A model generated the notes under the pieces. The model saw only the letters and a program-made list of their open reading frames with translations. It ran no database searches and was not told the origin of the DNA. The translations under genes and the position numbers were made by a program. This document shows positions 34,854 to 42,621 of a stretch of DNA of 64,000 nt, one piece after another (position 1 is the first letter of the stretch; every line of letters begins with the position of its first letter). The stretch is from the NCBI GenBank assembly GCA_945957605.1, contig CAMFLR010000018.1, positions 1 through 64,000 on the forward strand, in the 5' to 3' direction. The stretch is from an uncultured Isosphaeraceae bacterium (GTDB taxonomy: Bacteria > Planctomycetota > Planctomycetia > Isosphaerales > Isosphaeraceae).

Positions 34854-36224
34854 ATGACTCCCAGCGAAGCACCGACAGCGATTCCTCGGCTCGAACCGAG
34901 GCGAGGGCGATTCAAGCGCGGCGCGAAGTGGCTGGGCCGGGCCATGGTCGTTCTCATCATCCTGCTTGTGCTGGGAGTCGCGGCGCTCCGGTCTTACAAC
35001 ATGTGGGGGCTCGACGATGCTCCCGAACCGTTCGACATCGCCGCGTTTCAGGCCGAACGTATTCCCGACGATCAGAATGCCTACGCGATTTTCAAGCGCG
35101 CCTACGAGATGCTCGACAAGAAACCGCCGAGCTTCACAAATCTGCAAATGAAGATGAGAGAGGCTGAGTGGGTCGATATCAACGCTGAAGCGCGCGACTG
35201 GATCGACCGAAACCTGCCTGCGCTCGAAGTCTGGCGAACAGGAACCGATCTCCCCTTCTTGCAGAGCCCGAAGGGGCTGCTCGATTTCAGCGAAGATCCA
35301 GCGGTTTCGTGGAATTCCCGAACGCTCTGGTCCCAGATGGCCCTCTTGCAAGCCAGCCGTCTCGAAGACGCTGGCGATTTCAGCGGCGCATGGAAATGGC
35401 ACAAGGCACGGTTGCGCGGCTGGCTGCAAACCGGCTACCGGCAACCGCTGATCAACCTGTTTTCGACGTCATTTCGATTCAGCCAGCTCAGCACCCGATC
35501 ACAAAGCTGGGCCGACCACAAAGGTGTAACCGTCGCACAAATTCGCACCGCCATGGCCGACCTCGAAGCGATGGACGGGCTGACCGGAAAGCCTTCGGAC
35601 ACGCTCAAAGCTCAATACCTTTTCATGGAGCAATCGTTTCAAAACTACTGGCAATACATTCCGCCCAGTGACCCGAATTCTGTGAAAGTCGTTCTCGACC
35701 CGGTTCGACCTGCGATTCAGTGGGTGAAGTATCTGGTCACCAACGAGCCCGAGCGTTCGAAACGCACGCTTCGCCTCATGTTCGCGAACTGGCTTGCCGA
35801 AGCCGATAAGCCGATGGCCGAACGATCGAAGGAGTTCTCGAAAGTCCCGCTCATTTTCCTGCCCGAACCCGGAAAAACGCCACCGATTTCACCGCAAACG
35901 CTCGCCTGGCACGCCGAAAACGGGCCGCTGATCTTCGCAATGCGCGACGGATATCTTCCTATGCGTGCGAACGTTTGGGGTGTCGAGAACTGGCCCCGGC
36001 AAGTTGAAGCCTCGCGGCGCTCCCTCGCTGGCATGAGGGTCGGCATGGCGAGCCGGATCTACGAGATCGAAACTGGAAAGTGGCCGAGTTCTCCCGACGA
36101 GTTGATTGGCAAGGTCATCCCCAAACTGCCGGAAAACTATGTCGAAGCCGGCTCCGATCAGGCTGGGAACCAAGCGGGCGCACCGGCCGGCAAGGCGAAC
36201 GCCAAGACTCCACGAGCGAAATGA
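34854..36224 (+). CDS. Membrane-anchored unknown protein, tandem paralog 2 of 3
   Basis: 456 residues, same architecture as the preceding gene: helix (AMVVLIILLVLGVAA), then RSYNMWGLDDAPEPFDIAAF, IPDDQNAYAIFKRA, NLPALEVWRTGTDLPFL, LMFANWLAEADKPMAERSKE and RIYEIETGKWPSSPDELIGK. The C-terminus has a short Lys/Ala/Gln-rich extension. It starts 40 bases after paralog 1 and its stop overlaps the start of paralog 3 (ATGA at 36221), so all three are almost certainly one transcript. Confidence 0.7.
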   Translation: MTPSEAPTAIPRLEPRRGRFKRGAKWLGRAMVVLIILLVLGVAALRSYNMWGLDDAPEPFDIAAFQAERIPDDQNAYAIFKRAYEMLDKKPPSFTNLQMKMREAEWVDINAEARDWIDRNLPALEVWRTGTDLPFLQSPKGLLDFSEDPAVSWNSRTLWSQMALLQASRLEDAGDFSGAWKWHKARLRGWLQTGYRQPLINLFSTSFRFSQLSTRSQSWADHKGVTVAQIRTAMADLEAMDGLTGKPSDTLKAQYLFMEQSFQNYWQYIPPSDPNSVKVVLDPVRPAIQWVKYLVTNEPERSKRTLRLMFANWLAEADKPMAERSKEFSKVPLIFLPEPGKTPPISPQTLAWHAENGPLIFAMRDGYLPMRANVWGVENWPRQVEASRRSLAGMRVGMASRIYEIETGKWPSSPDELIGKVIPKLPENYVEAGSDQAGNQAGAPAGKANAKTPRAK

Positions 36225-37516
36225 TGAGCGATCAAGCAACACCTGCGGCTGCGGTTTCCAATCGCTCGTTGCGTCGGCGCAGGACCTTTAGCTGGGCCGT
36301 GCGCATGGGGACGGCGCTGTTCATCATGATCACGTTCGTCGTCACCGCGCACCGGTCGTACGTGATGTGGGGACTGCCCGATGCCCCCGATCCATTCGAC
36401 GTCAAAGCGTTCCAAGTCGAGCAGATTCCCGACGCCGAAAATGCCTATCCGGCATACGTCGATGCACAGCGGCGTCTCCTTGTGCGGTTTCCCGCATTCA
36501 CATCGTCCAAAGGGGCGCGTCACTCGCCGGAATGGGCCGATCTCAATGAGGCCGATCGCGCCTGGATCGAGCAAAACATGCCGGCGCTTTTAGTCTGGCA
36601 GCAAGGCACCGAACGCCCTCGCCTGCGCATTCCGGCCGATCGCGATCAGTTCAAGATCGACATGCCGATGGGCCTGCAAGTCGAGGGATGGGAACGTGCT
36701 GCGCTCATTCTGGCGAGCCGCGCCGAAGACTCAGGCGACGTCAAAACCGCGTGGGCCTGGCACAAAGCGCGGTTGCGAATGAAGCTGCAAACACTCGACC
36801 GTGCGACGCCGTTGATCCTCTGGAATCAGTCGTTTCTCTTCCATCAATACATCGCGCGGACGCAGGCTTTAGCCGATCATCCCAAGATGACGGTTGCCCA
36901 ACTCCGAGAGGCGATCGCCGATCTCGAAGCGATGCAATCGCTGCACGTCCGCCCTGCGGATTCACTCAAGGCGCAGTACATCGAGCTCAATCAACAGCTC
37001 GAAAACTATGTGTTGAAGCATCATTCCGACGATCTCTCGATTGGCAACGTGCTGCGCCGCGTCGTTGAGCCGGTCCGCGAATTCTACGAAGCCGAGCCCG
37101 ATCGCACGAGGCGCAGCTTGCGTTTGCTATACGCCAACTGGCTCGCGCAGGCAGAACGCCCGCGGGATCAAAAACATTCCGAGTACTCGAAAACACCGCT
37201 CGTCTTCACGACGCTTCCCGAAGACAACGCGCCGATCTCCGACCGCGCTCTGACATGGCACACCACCAACGCGCCGATCATGAAGCTGTATCGTTCACTG
37301 GAGCGAGGCCCGAGCTCGCTGATCCCGCTCATCGACGACTGGCCCAGGCTCGTCGAAACGAATCGGCGCGCGATTGCGCAATTGATCGTCACCTTCGCCA
37401 GCCGCATTTACGAGCTGGAAAAAGGCAAATGGCCGGATGATCCCGCACAGCTCGTCGGCACTGTTATACAGGAGTTACCGGCGGGCTTCGATCCGAACCC
37501 AACTTCATCGCAGTGA
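36221..37516 (+). CDS. Membrane-anchored unknown protein, tandem paralog 3 of 3
   Basis: 431 residues. ATG at 36221 overlaps the previous stop by four bases; a second ATG at 36224 is possible. Helix (MGTALFIMITFVVTA), RSYVMWGLPDAPDPFDVKAF, IPDAENAYPAYVDA, NMPALLVWQQGTERPRL, HKARLRMKLQ, RLLYANWLAQAERPRDQKHS and RIYELEKGKWPDDPAQLVGT match its neighbours. Identity looks moderate outside these blocks, so the copies have diverged and may form a hetero-oligomer. A thioredoxin-fold protein follows 47 bases later. Confidence 0.7.
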   Translation: MMSDQATPAAAVSNRSLRRRRTFSWAVRMGTALFIMITFVVTAHRSYVMWGLPDAPDPFDVKAFQVEQIPDAENAYPAYVDAQRRLLVRFPAFTSSKGARHSPEWADLNEADRAWIEQNMPALLVWQQGTERPRLRIPADRDQFKIDMPMGLQVEGWERAALILASRAEDSGDVKTAWAWHKARLRMKLQTLDRATPLILWNQSFLFHQYIARTQALADHPKMTVAQLREAIADLEAMQSLHVRPADSLKAQYIELNQQLENYVLKHHSDDLSIGNVLRRVVEPVREFYEAEPDRTRRSLRLLYANWLAQAERPRDQKHSEYSKTPLVFTTLPEDNAPISDRALTWHTTNAPIMKLYRSLERGPSSLIPLIDDWPRLVETNRRAIAQLIVTFASRIYELEKGKWPDDPAQLVGTVIQELPAGFDPNPTSSQ

Positions 37517-37563
37517 TGTTCCATCGCCGCAAACCATGTTGCTGAACTGAGCGAGGCCATCCC

Positions 37564-38805
37564 ATGAGAAGCATCCAGACGAAGCTGGCGATCTGCCTTC
37601 CAGCGCTGCTTCTACTCACCACACTTCGTGGCACCCGAGCCGACGAGCCAAAGGAAATTCGCGGACGAGTCGTCGACGAAGCGGGGAAGCCGGTTGCCGA
37701 CGCAGCCGTCGACTGCTTCTGGCGTGCAAACGGCTCGGCCCGAGATCGAGACGGCAAGCCGTACGACCTCTCCAAACCTGAGAATATCAAGCTCTTCTGG
37801 GGTCATCTTGGCGAGATGGAACCCATTGGCCAACGTCAGCCCATTCACACAGAATCAGACGGCCGATTCTCGATTGGGGATACATCGCCGAATTTCGCTG
37901 TGATGGCCATGGATCGATCGCGGCAGCATGGCGGAATTAGCCTGCTGCCAAGAACTGAGCGAGCCGAACCAGTCGAAATCCGGCTGGCCCCGCTGATCAC
38001 GGTGCGCGGGTCGCTCGAAGGGCCGAATCCCGGCCAGAAGCCGCACTGGACCCACGTCTACGTCCACTTGCCCGAGGACCCCACTCGACCGCTCCACAGC
38101 ACCAGGCTGGTAAGCTGCGGATCGTTCGAGGCCAAGTTTGAATTTCACCTGCCTCCAGGAAAATACACCCTGCAAGCCTACAGCCAGTTTGCCGAGAACG
38201 AGCAGTTCGAAGGTGAACTCATCCCCAATAAACCGTTCGTGCTGGAATCTGGAAGGACCGACGTCGATCTCGGCCGGCTTCGACTGGCGCCTCACCGTCG
38301 CTATCGCCAATCGCTGGAAGCAAAATCCAAAGCCGAGGGTTCCTGGAACGACTACACAAAGCACTACGGCGAGCCATCGCCCCAGTGGCATGCCACCGAT
38401 GCCCGAGGTGTGAGCAAGGACGCCCAGGTCGCCGACTATCGAGGAAAGTGGCTACTCATCGACTTCTGGGGCCTGAGCTGCCGCCCCTGCCTTACGACCG
38501 GCATGCCCAGGCTCATGAAGTTCTATGACGATCACAAGTCTCAGCGTGACAAGTTCGAAATCGTGTCGATTTGCATCGACTGCGACGGCGACCTGAAGTC
38601 GATGGCCGACCTCGATCGGGCGCTGGAGCCGATCGTCAAGTATGTCTGGGACGGCAAGTCCTTGCCGTTCCCCGTCCTGCTCGATCCCACGTTCAGGACC
38701 TGGGAACGATTCGGATTGTCCGGCTTGGGGACCGTCATCCTGGTCGATCCCGAAGGGAAGCTCGTCAAGGGTGACGAACAAACGCTCGCCGAAAAACTCA
38801 AGTGA
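37564..38805 (+). CDS. Secreted thioredoxin-like (TlpA/redoxin) protein with carboxypeptidase-regulatory-like domain
   Basis: 413 residues. A signal peptide (to about RGTRADE) leads a beta-sandwich domain (EIRGRVVDEAGKPVADAAV, near 31-50) and a second one to about 245. The C-terminal thioredoxin fold (about 285-410) has the motif WGLSCRPCL with C306 and C309, then a TlpA-like tail with DPTFRTWERFGLSGLG. It probably reduces disulfides or delivers electrons in the periplasm. Because it follows the three paralogs closely, they may be its substrates, but this is inference. Confidence 0.8.
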   Translation: MRSIQTKLAICLPALLLLTTLRGTRADEPKEIRGRVVDEAGKPVADAAVDCFWRANGSARDRDGKPYDLSKPENIKLFWGHLGEMEPIGQRQPIHTESDGRFSIGDTSPNFAVMAMDRSRQHGGISLLPRTERAEPVEIRLAPLITVRGSLEGPNPGQKPHWTHVYVHLPEDPTRPLHSTRLVSCGSFEAKFEFHLPPGKYTLQAYSQFAENEQFEGELIPNKPFVLESGRTDVDLGRLRLAPHRRYRQSLEAKSKAEGSWNDYTKHYGEPSPQWHATDARGVSKDAQVADYRGKWLLIDFWGLSCRPCLTTGMPRLMKFYDDHKSQRDKFEIVSICIDCDGDLKSMADLDRALEPIVKYVWDGKSLPFPVLLDPTFRTWERFGLSGLGTVILVDPEGKLVKGDEQTLAEKLK

Positions 38806-38824
38806 ATCAACCGCCGGCCAGCGT

Positions 38825-39319
38825 TCACGAGTCGCGTTCCATCCATTTTTTTACCTCTGCCGACTTCGCCCAATCGCCCGCCACTCCCCTGGTGGCGACG
38901 TTGAGTCGGTTCCAAACATTGATCGTCGCAATGGCAATCAGCAAGGCCGCGAGCGCCCGCTCATCGTAGTGTCGGGTGGCCTCGGCCCAGATATCGTCGG
39001 GAACTGGATCCGGACGATCGCTCAGTCGCGTGACGGCTTCCGTGAGTGCCAGCGCGGCGCGCTCAGCGTCGCTGAAATAGGGCGCATCGCGCCAGCCCGC
39101 CACCGTGAAAAGGCGTTCCTCTGTCTCCCCCGCCTTTTTTGCGAGCATGGGGTGCATCGAAAGACATGCACTACAACCATTGATCTGGCTGGCACGCAGG
39201 TGAACCAGGCCGACCGTCGCCGCCGGCAAGCCAGCCTTCTCCGCGCAGGTTCCCAGAGTGAGCAGGGCTTGCATCGCGTCGGGAATGATCATTGCTGGAT
39301 TGGTCATTCGTGCTTTCAT
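38825..39319 (-). CDS. AhpD-like carboxymuconolactone decarboxylase family protein
   Basis: 164 residues. The AhpD signature INGCSACLSMHP has C49, C52 and H56, the redox-active pair and proton relay of alkylhydroperoxidase-type proteins, so it is more likely a peroxidase or disulfide reductase than a decarboxylase. The ATG at 39319 has GGAGGAGAG upstream and avoids an unlikely extended N-terminus. It is divergent from an ECF41-type sigma factor, the known neighbour of this family, and has a matching promoter at 39394-39420. Confidence 0.88.
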   Translation of the reverse strand: MKARMTNPAMIIPDAMQALLTLGTCAEKAGLPAATVGLVHLRASQINGCSACLSMHPMLAKKAGETEERLFTVAGWRDAPYFSDAERAALALTEAVTRLSDRPDPVPDDIWAEATRHYDERALAALLIAIATINVWNRLNVATRGVAGDWAKSAEVKKWMERDS

Positions 39320-39358
39320 GAATTCTCTCCTCCCAAGGTTTTGAAGATAATCGCTTCT

Positions 39359-39385
39359 TGTCACGTTGCCCGAGGTTCGTTCGTC
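39359..39385 (+). promoter_or_regulatory. ECF41-type promoter for the sigma factor gene
   Basis: TGTCACG at 39359-39365 and CGTC at 39382-39385 are 16 bases apart. This matches, with one change in the last base of the -35 box, the pattern TGTCACA-N16-CGTC known for ECF41 sigma factors. It lies 36 bases before the ATG at 39422, so the sigma factor may activate itself. Confidence 0.7.
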
Positions 39386-39393
39386 ATCAGGTT

Positions 39394-39420
39394 GACGAAA
39401 CGTGTTCAAGGAATGTGACC
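39394..39420 (-). promoter_or_regulatory. ECF41-type promoter for the AhpD-like gene
   Basis: On the minus strand GGTCACA (39420-39414) and CGTC (39397-39394) are also exactly 16 bases apart, differing from the pattern only in the first base. It points at the AhpD-like gene, whose ATG is 75 bases further. The -35 box ends one base before the sigma gene's ATG. Confidence 0.7.
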
Positions 39421-39421
39421 G

Positions 39422-40294
39422 ATGACCGAAACAGAATGGCTGGCAGAGCGATTCGAGGCCGACCGCACTCACCTGCAGGCGGTAGCCTTCCAGATGCTCG
39501 GCTCGCTCAGTGAAGCAGACGACGCTGTGCAAGAAGCCTGGCTTAGACTCAACCGAGCCGACACAAGCGGCGTTGAAAACCTGGGCGGATGGCTGACGAC
39601 CGTCGTCGCGCGGGTGTGTTTCGACATGCTCCGCTCACGCAGGGCCCGACGTGAAGAATCGCTGGGCGCGCACGTCCCCGAGCCAATCGCGAACCGCAAA
39701 GGCGAAACTGACCCCGAGCGCGAGGCGATCCTGGCCGACTCGGTCGGTCTCGCGCTACTGGTTGTGCTCGAAAGGCTGGCTCCCGCCGAGCGACTGGCGT
39801 TCGTGCTGCACGACATCTTCGCCGTTTCGTTCGACGAGATCGCCCAAGTCGTGGGGCGCACTCCAACCGCGGCAAGGCAACTCGCAAGTCGCGCGCGTCG
39901 CCGGGTCCGTGGAGCGCCGAAGGCCAATCTTGCCTCTCAGCGAGCCGTGGTCGACACCTTTCTCACCGCCTGGCGCAATGGTGATTTCGGCGCACTCGTG
40001 GCAGTGCTCGACCCCGAAGTCGTGGTCCGCGCGGACGTCGGGGCCGGGGGCGTAAAGACGCCGAGTGAGATTCGTGGTGCACAGACCTGGGCGAAGCAGG
40101 CGATGGTCTTCTCGCGGGGTGCCCTGGCCGCTCGCCCGGCACTCGTGAATGGCGAGTTGGGCGTTGTTGTGGCTCCGCGGGGACGACTTGTCCGCGTGCT
40201 CAGCTTCTCGATTGCGGGCGGGAAGATCGTCGCGATCGAAGTGATCGGCGACCCCTTGCGCTTCGGCGGGCTCGACCTGTCACTGCTCGATTGA
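39422..40294 (+). CDS. ECF41-type RNA polymerase sigma factor with SnoaL-like tail
   Basis: 290 residues, longer than ordinary ECF sigmas. Region 2 (about 8-75: FQMLGSLSEADDAVQEAWLR) and region 4 (about 110-163: PAERLAFVLHDIFAVSFDEI) are followed by a SnoaL-like domain (172-290). The linker has HVPEP where ECF41 proteins have WLPEP. The tail has ADVGAGG for the DGGG motif and ends GDPLRFGGLDLS for NPDKL, so both regulatory motifs are present but altered. In this family the tail, not an anti-sigma factor, controls activity; none is encoded nearby. The AAGGA at 39408 supports the start. Confidence 0.9.
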   Translation: MTETEWLAERFEADRTHLQAVAFQMLGSLSEADDAVQEAWLRLNRADTSGVENLGGWLTTVVARVCFDMLRSRRARREESLGAHVPEPIANRKGETDPEREAILADSVGLALLVVLERLAPAERLAFVLHDIFAVSFDEIAQVVGRTPTAARQLASRARRRVRGAPKANLASQRAVVDTFLTAWRNGDFGALVAVLDPEVVVRADVGAGGVKTPSEIRGAQTWAKQAMVFSRGALAARPALVNGELGVVVAPRGRLVRVLSFSIAGGKIVAIEVIGDPLRFGGLDLSLLD

Positions 40295-40322
40295 GTGCCG
40301 TGAATCGCACCCAAATCCCTTT

Positions 40323-41189
40323 TTATCGCAACAGCCGATCGCTGAGTGCCGATGCCTCTGCATATCCCGGCTTCAGCCTGAGCGCGGTGCGAGCCGCATC
40401 GAGCGCAGCGGTTTTGTTCTTGGCCGCTTCCTGCGCTTGTGCCAGGTGGAAGAACACCTCGGCGCGATCGGCCAGCTTGGTTGATGCGGCTTGCAAATCA
40501 GTCACGGCTTCGAGCGGGCGATTCAGTGCGAGATACACCAATCCGCGTTGATGATGCGCTTCGGCGAGGTCGGGGGCGAGTTCGAGCACCTGGTCGAGCC
40601 GCGCGAGTGCTTGATCGGGCTGCTTGCGGCCGAGCTGAATTGCTGCGACTCGAAGAATGGTTTCCGGCGATGTGCCATCAACCTCAAGCGCACGGAAATA
40701 CGCCGCGAGTGCCTTGCTCGTTTCGCCGAGTGCCTCGAAGCACTGCCCCTCGGCGAAGTGCGCGGCCGCTTTGCGGGGATCGATTTCGATCGCCTGGTCG
40801 AACTTCTTGAGCGCTTCGGTGTGGCGGCCGAGCTGGCTGAGAATCTCGCCCGAGCCGATCAGCGCGTCGACGTAATCGGGGTCGAGCACGAGCGCCTTGG
40901 CGTATTCGTCGGCCGCACCGTCGAGCCAGCCCTGAAGCTGCAAAACGCGGCCCATCTTCATGTGGGCTTCGGCCGATCGTGTGTTGTCGGACACGAGCCG
41001 TTCGAGCAGCACACGGGCTTGCGGGAGGTCTTTGTGATCGATCGCGATTTGCGCCTGTTCGCTGAGCTCTCGACGCTCGGTGAGTTGCGTCGGGCTCGCC
41101 TCGCTTTCGCGAGCGCGTCGAAATGGTGCGCAGCCCGCGATCATCGCGAGGGCGACCGCCCAAACCACGATGTCGGCGCGCTGCCGCAT
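40323..41189 (-). CDS. TPR lipoprotein
   Basis: 288 residues. The lipobox MIAGC places the lipidated cysteine at C20. From residue about 40 to the end there are some seven tetratricopeptide repeats, for example AHMKMGRVLQLQGWLDGAAD, ALIGSGEILSQLGRHTEALK and AHHQRGLVYLALNRPLEAVT. TPR lipoproteins act as scaffolds, often for outer-membrane or cell-wall assembly. It is convergent with the sigma gene, and trpS is upstream on the same strand 187 bases away; no functional link is evident. Confidence 0.85.
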   Translation of the reverse strand: MRQRADIVVWAVALAMIAGCAPFRRARESEASPTQLTERRELSEQAQIAIDHKDLPQARVLLERLVSDNTRSAEAHMKMGRVLQLQGWLDGAADEYAKALVLDPDYVDALIGSGEILSQLGRHTEALKKFDQAIEIDPRKAAAHFAEGQCFEALGETSKALAAYFRALEVDGTSPETILRVAAIQLGRKQPDQALARLDQVLELAPDLAEAHHQRGLVYLALNRPLEAVTDLQAASTKLADRAEVFFHLAQAQEAAKNKTAALDAARTALRLKPGYAEASALSDRLLR

Positions 41190-41376
41190 GCGAGTCCCCC
41201 CTCCTTGGGGTCCTCCCTGTTCGACAATTCCCACACGACAGGCCCGCGCAGCCGATCCTTCAGCCGCGCGTATCCGTCGCCATGTTTGACTTACGCGGAA
41301 CGACCAAAAGCGTCAAGGCCGACCGGGCAGAACTGGCCAGTTCAGTAAATCCAGGCAGTTTGGCGAAACTTCGCGC

Positions 41377-42342
41377 TCACCGGCCCAGACCGCACGCGTT
41401 GCGAGCCTTTTCAAGTACGATTCTGGCGGCCTTGCGTGCGCGCTGCGCGGCATCTTCGCGAACCGCCTCGACTCGCTCCGGATGCGCGACCAACTCCGCC
41501 CGTTTCTCACGCGCCGGCCCGAACGCGGCAATGATCGCCTCAGCCAGGCGCGACTTCATCTCGCCGTAGCCGATACCACCAGCACGATAACGCCCTTCGA
41601 CGTCCGCCAGTTCCGCCGGGCTCGCGAACAACCGGTAGAGCATGAACAGGTTGCACGTGTCGGGATTCTTGGGCGCCTCGACGGGCGTGCTGTCGGTGAC
41701 GATTTTCTTGACCTTCTTCGTGATCGTTTTGGGATCGTCGAAGATTTCGATCGTGTTGTCGTAGCTCTTCGACATCTTCCGGCCGTCGAGCCCCGGCACG
41801 ACTGCAACCTGGTCGAGAATGTACGGCTTGGGCAGCTTGAACGTCTCGCCGTAGACGTGATTGAACCGCTCGGCAATGTCGCGCGTGATTTCGAGGTGCT
41901 GCTTCTGATCCTGACCCACCGGCACAAGATCGGCGTCGTACAGCAAGATGTCGGCCGCTTGAAGCACCGGGTAGGCAAACAGTCCGTGCTCGGCCGGAAT
42001 GCCTTGCTGCACCTTGTCTTTATAACTCACGCACTTCTCGAGCCAGCCCATCGGCGTGACCGACGTCAACAACCAGGCCAGCTCGGTCGTCTCGGGAACG
42101 TCCGACTGCACGAACAGCGTCGCACGCTCGGGATCGAGCCCGAGTGCCAGCAGATCGACGACGACATCAAACACATACTTGCGCAGATTCTCAGCACTTC
42201 TCACACTGGTGAGTGCATGATAATCCGCAACGAAGTAATAGGCGTCGTTCCCTTCCTGCAAGTGAACGTACTGCCGGATCGCGCCGAAGTAATTGCCAAT
42301 ATGAAGCGCCCCGGAGGGCTGAATTCCAGACAGCACGCGCAT
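41377..42342 (-). CDS. trpS: Tryptophanyl-tRNA synthetase
   Basis: 321 residues, normal for the bacterial enzyme, which charges tRNA-Trp in the cytoplasm. Class I signatures are HIGN (14-17) and KMSKSYDN near 193-200; AYPVLQAADILLYDADLVPVG lines the tryptophan pocket. The start at 42342 (MRVLSGIQPSG) is typical for the family. It is transcribed alone or ahead of the TPR lipoprotein. Confidence 0.93.
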   Translation of the reverse strand: MRVLSGIQPSGALHIGNYFGAIRQYVHLQEGNDAYYFVADYHALTSVRSAENLRKYVFDVVVDLLALGLDPERATLFVQSDVPETTELAWLLTSVTPMGWLEKCVSYKDKVQQGIPAEHGLFAYPVLQAADILLYDADLVPVGQDQKQHLEITRDIAERFNHVYGETFKLPKPYILDQVAVVPGLDGRKMSKSYDNTIEIFDDPKTITKKVKKIVTDSTPVEAPKNPDTCNLFMLYRLFASPAELADVEGRYRAGGIGYGEMKSRLAEAIIAAFGPAREKRAELVAHPERVEAVREDAAQRARKAARIVLEKARNACGLGR

Positions 42343-42450
42343 GAGTCAATCTCGATCCTGCGGACAATTCGCCGTCGATTTCCAATGCTTCTACGGTCAT
42401 GCTGCAATTCAGGATGGTGAGCCAAATTCGCGTCTAAGTCAGCCTTTTCT

Positions 42451-42528
42451 GGGTGCCACTGGTTGTACTCAACCAGTGTTTTAGACGTCAGTTAGGGCAC
42501 ACTGGTGGGTTACCACCAGTGGCACCCC
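42451..42528. repeat. Intergenic palindromic repeat, family A
   Basis: Arms GGGTGCCACTGG and CCAGTGGCACCC enclose CACTGGTTG-TACT-CAACCAGTG and CACTGGTGG-GTTA-CCACCAGTG, so the element contains two consecutive hairpins. It lies between trpS and the double-GDPD gene and resembles 165-231. Confidence 0.85.
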
Positions 42529-42621
42529 ACGTCTGATTTCGACCACCATCCCGAAATCCATCATTAACCTACTTCTATCTTACCGGACCACGTCCCCAAT
42601 CTCCACAGATGCACCTTCTGT

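Noticed and set aside
34089-35444. Open frame of 451 codons antisense across paralogs 1 and 2
   Set aside because: It crosses two real genes and their gap, and the composition is that of a reverse-frame shadow.
38825-39532. 235-codon version of the AhpD-like gene starting at 39532
   Set aside because: The extended start would run through both ECF41 promoters and into the sigma gene; the ATG at 39319 has a strong ribosome site.
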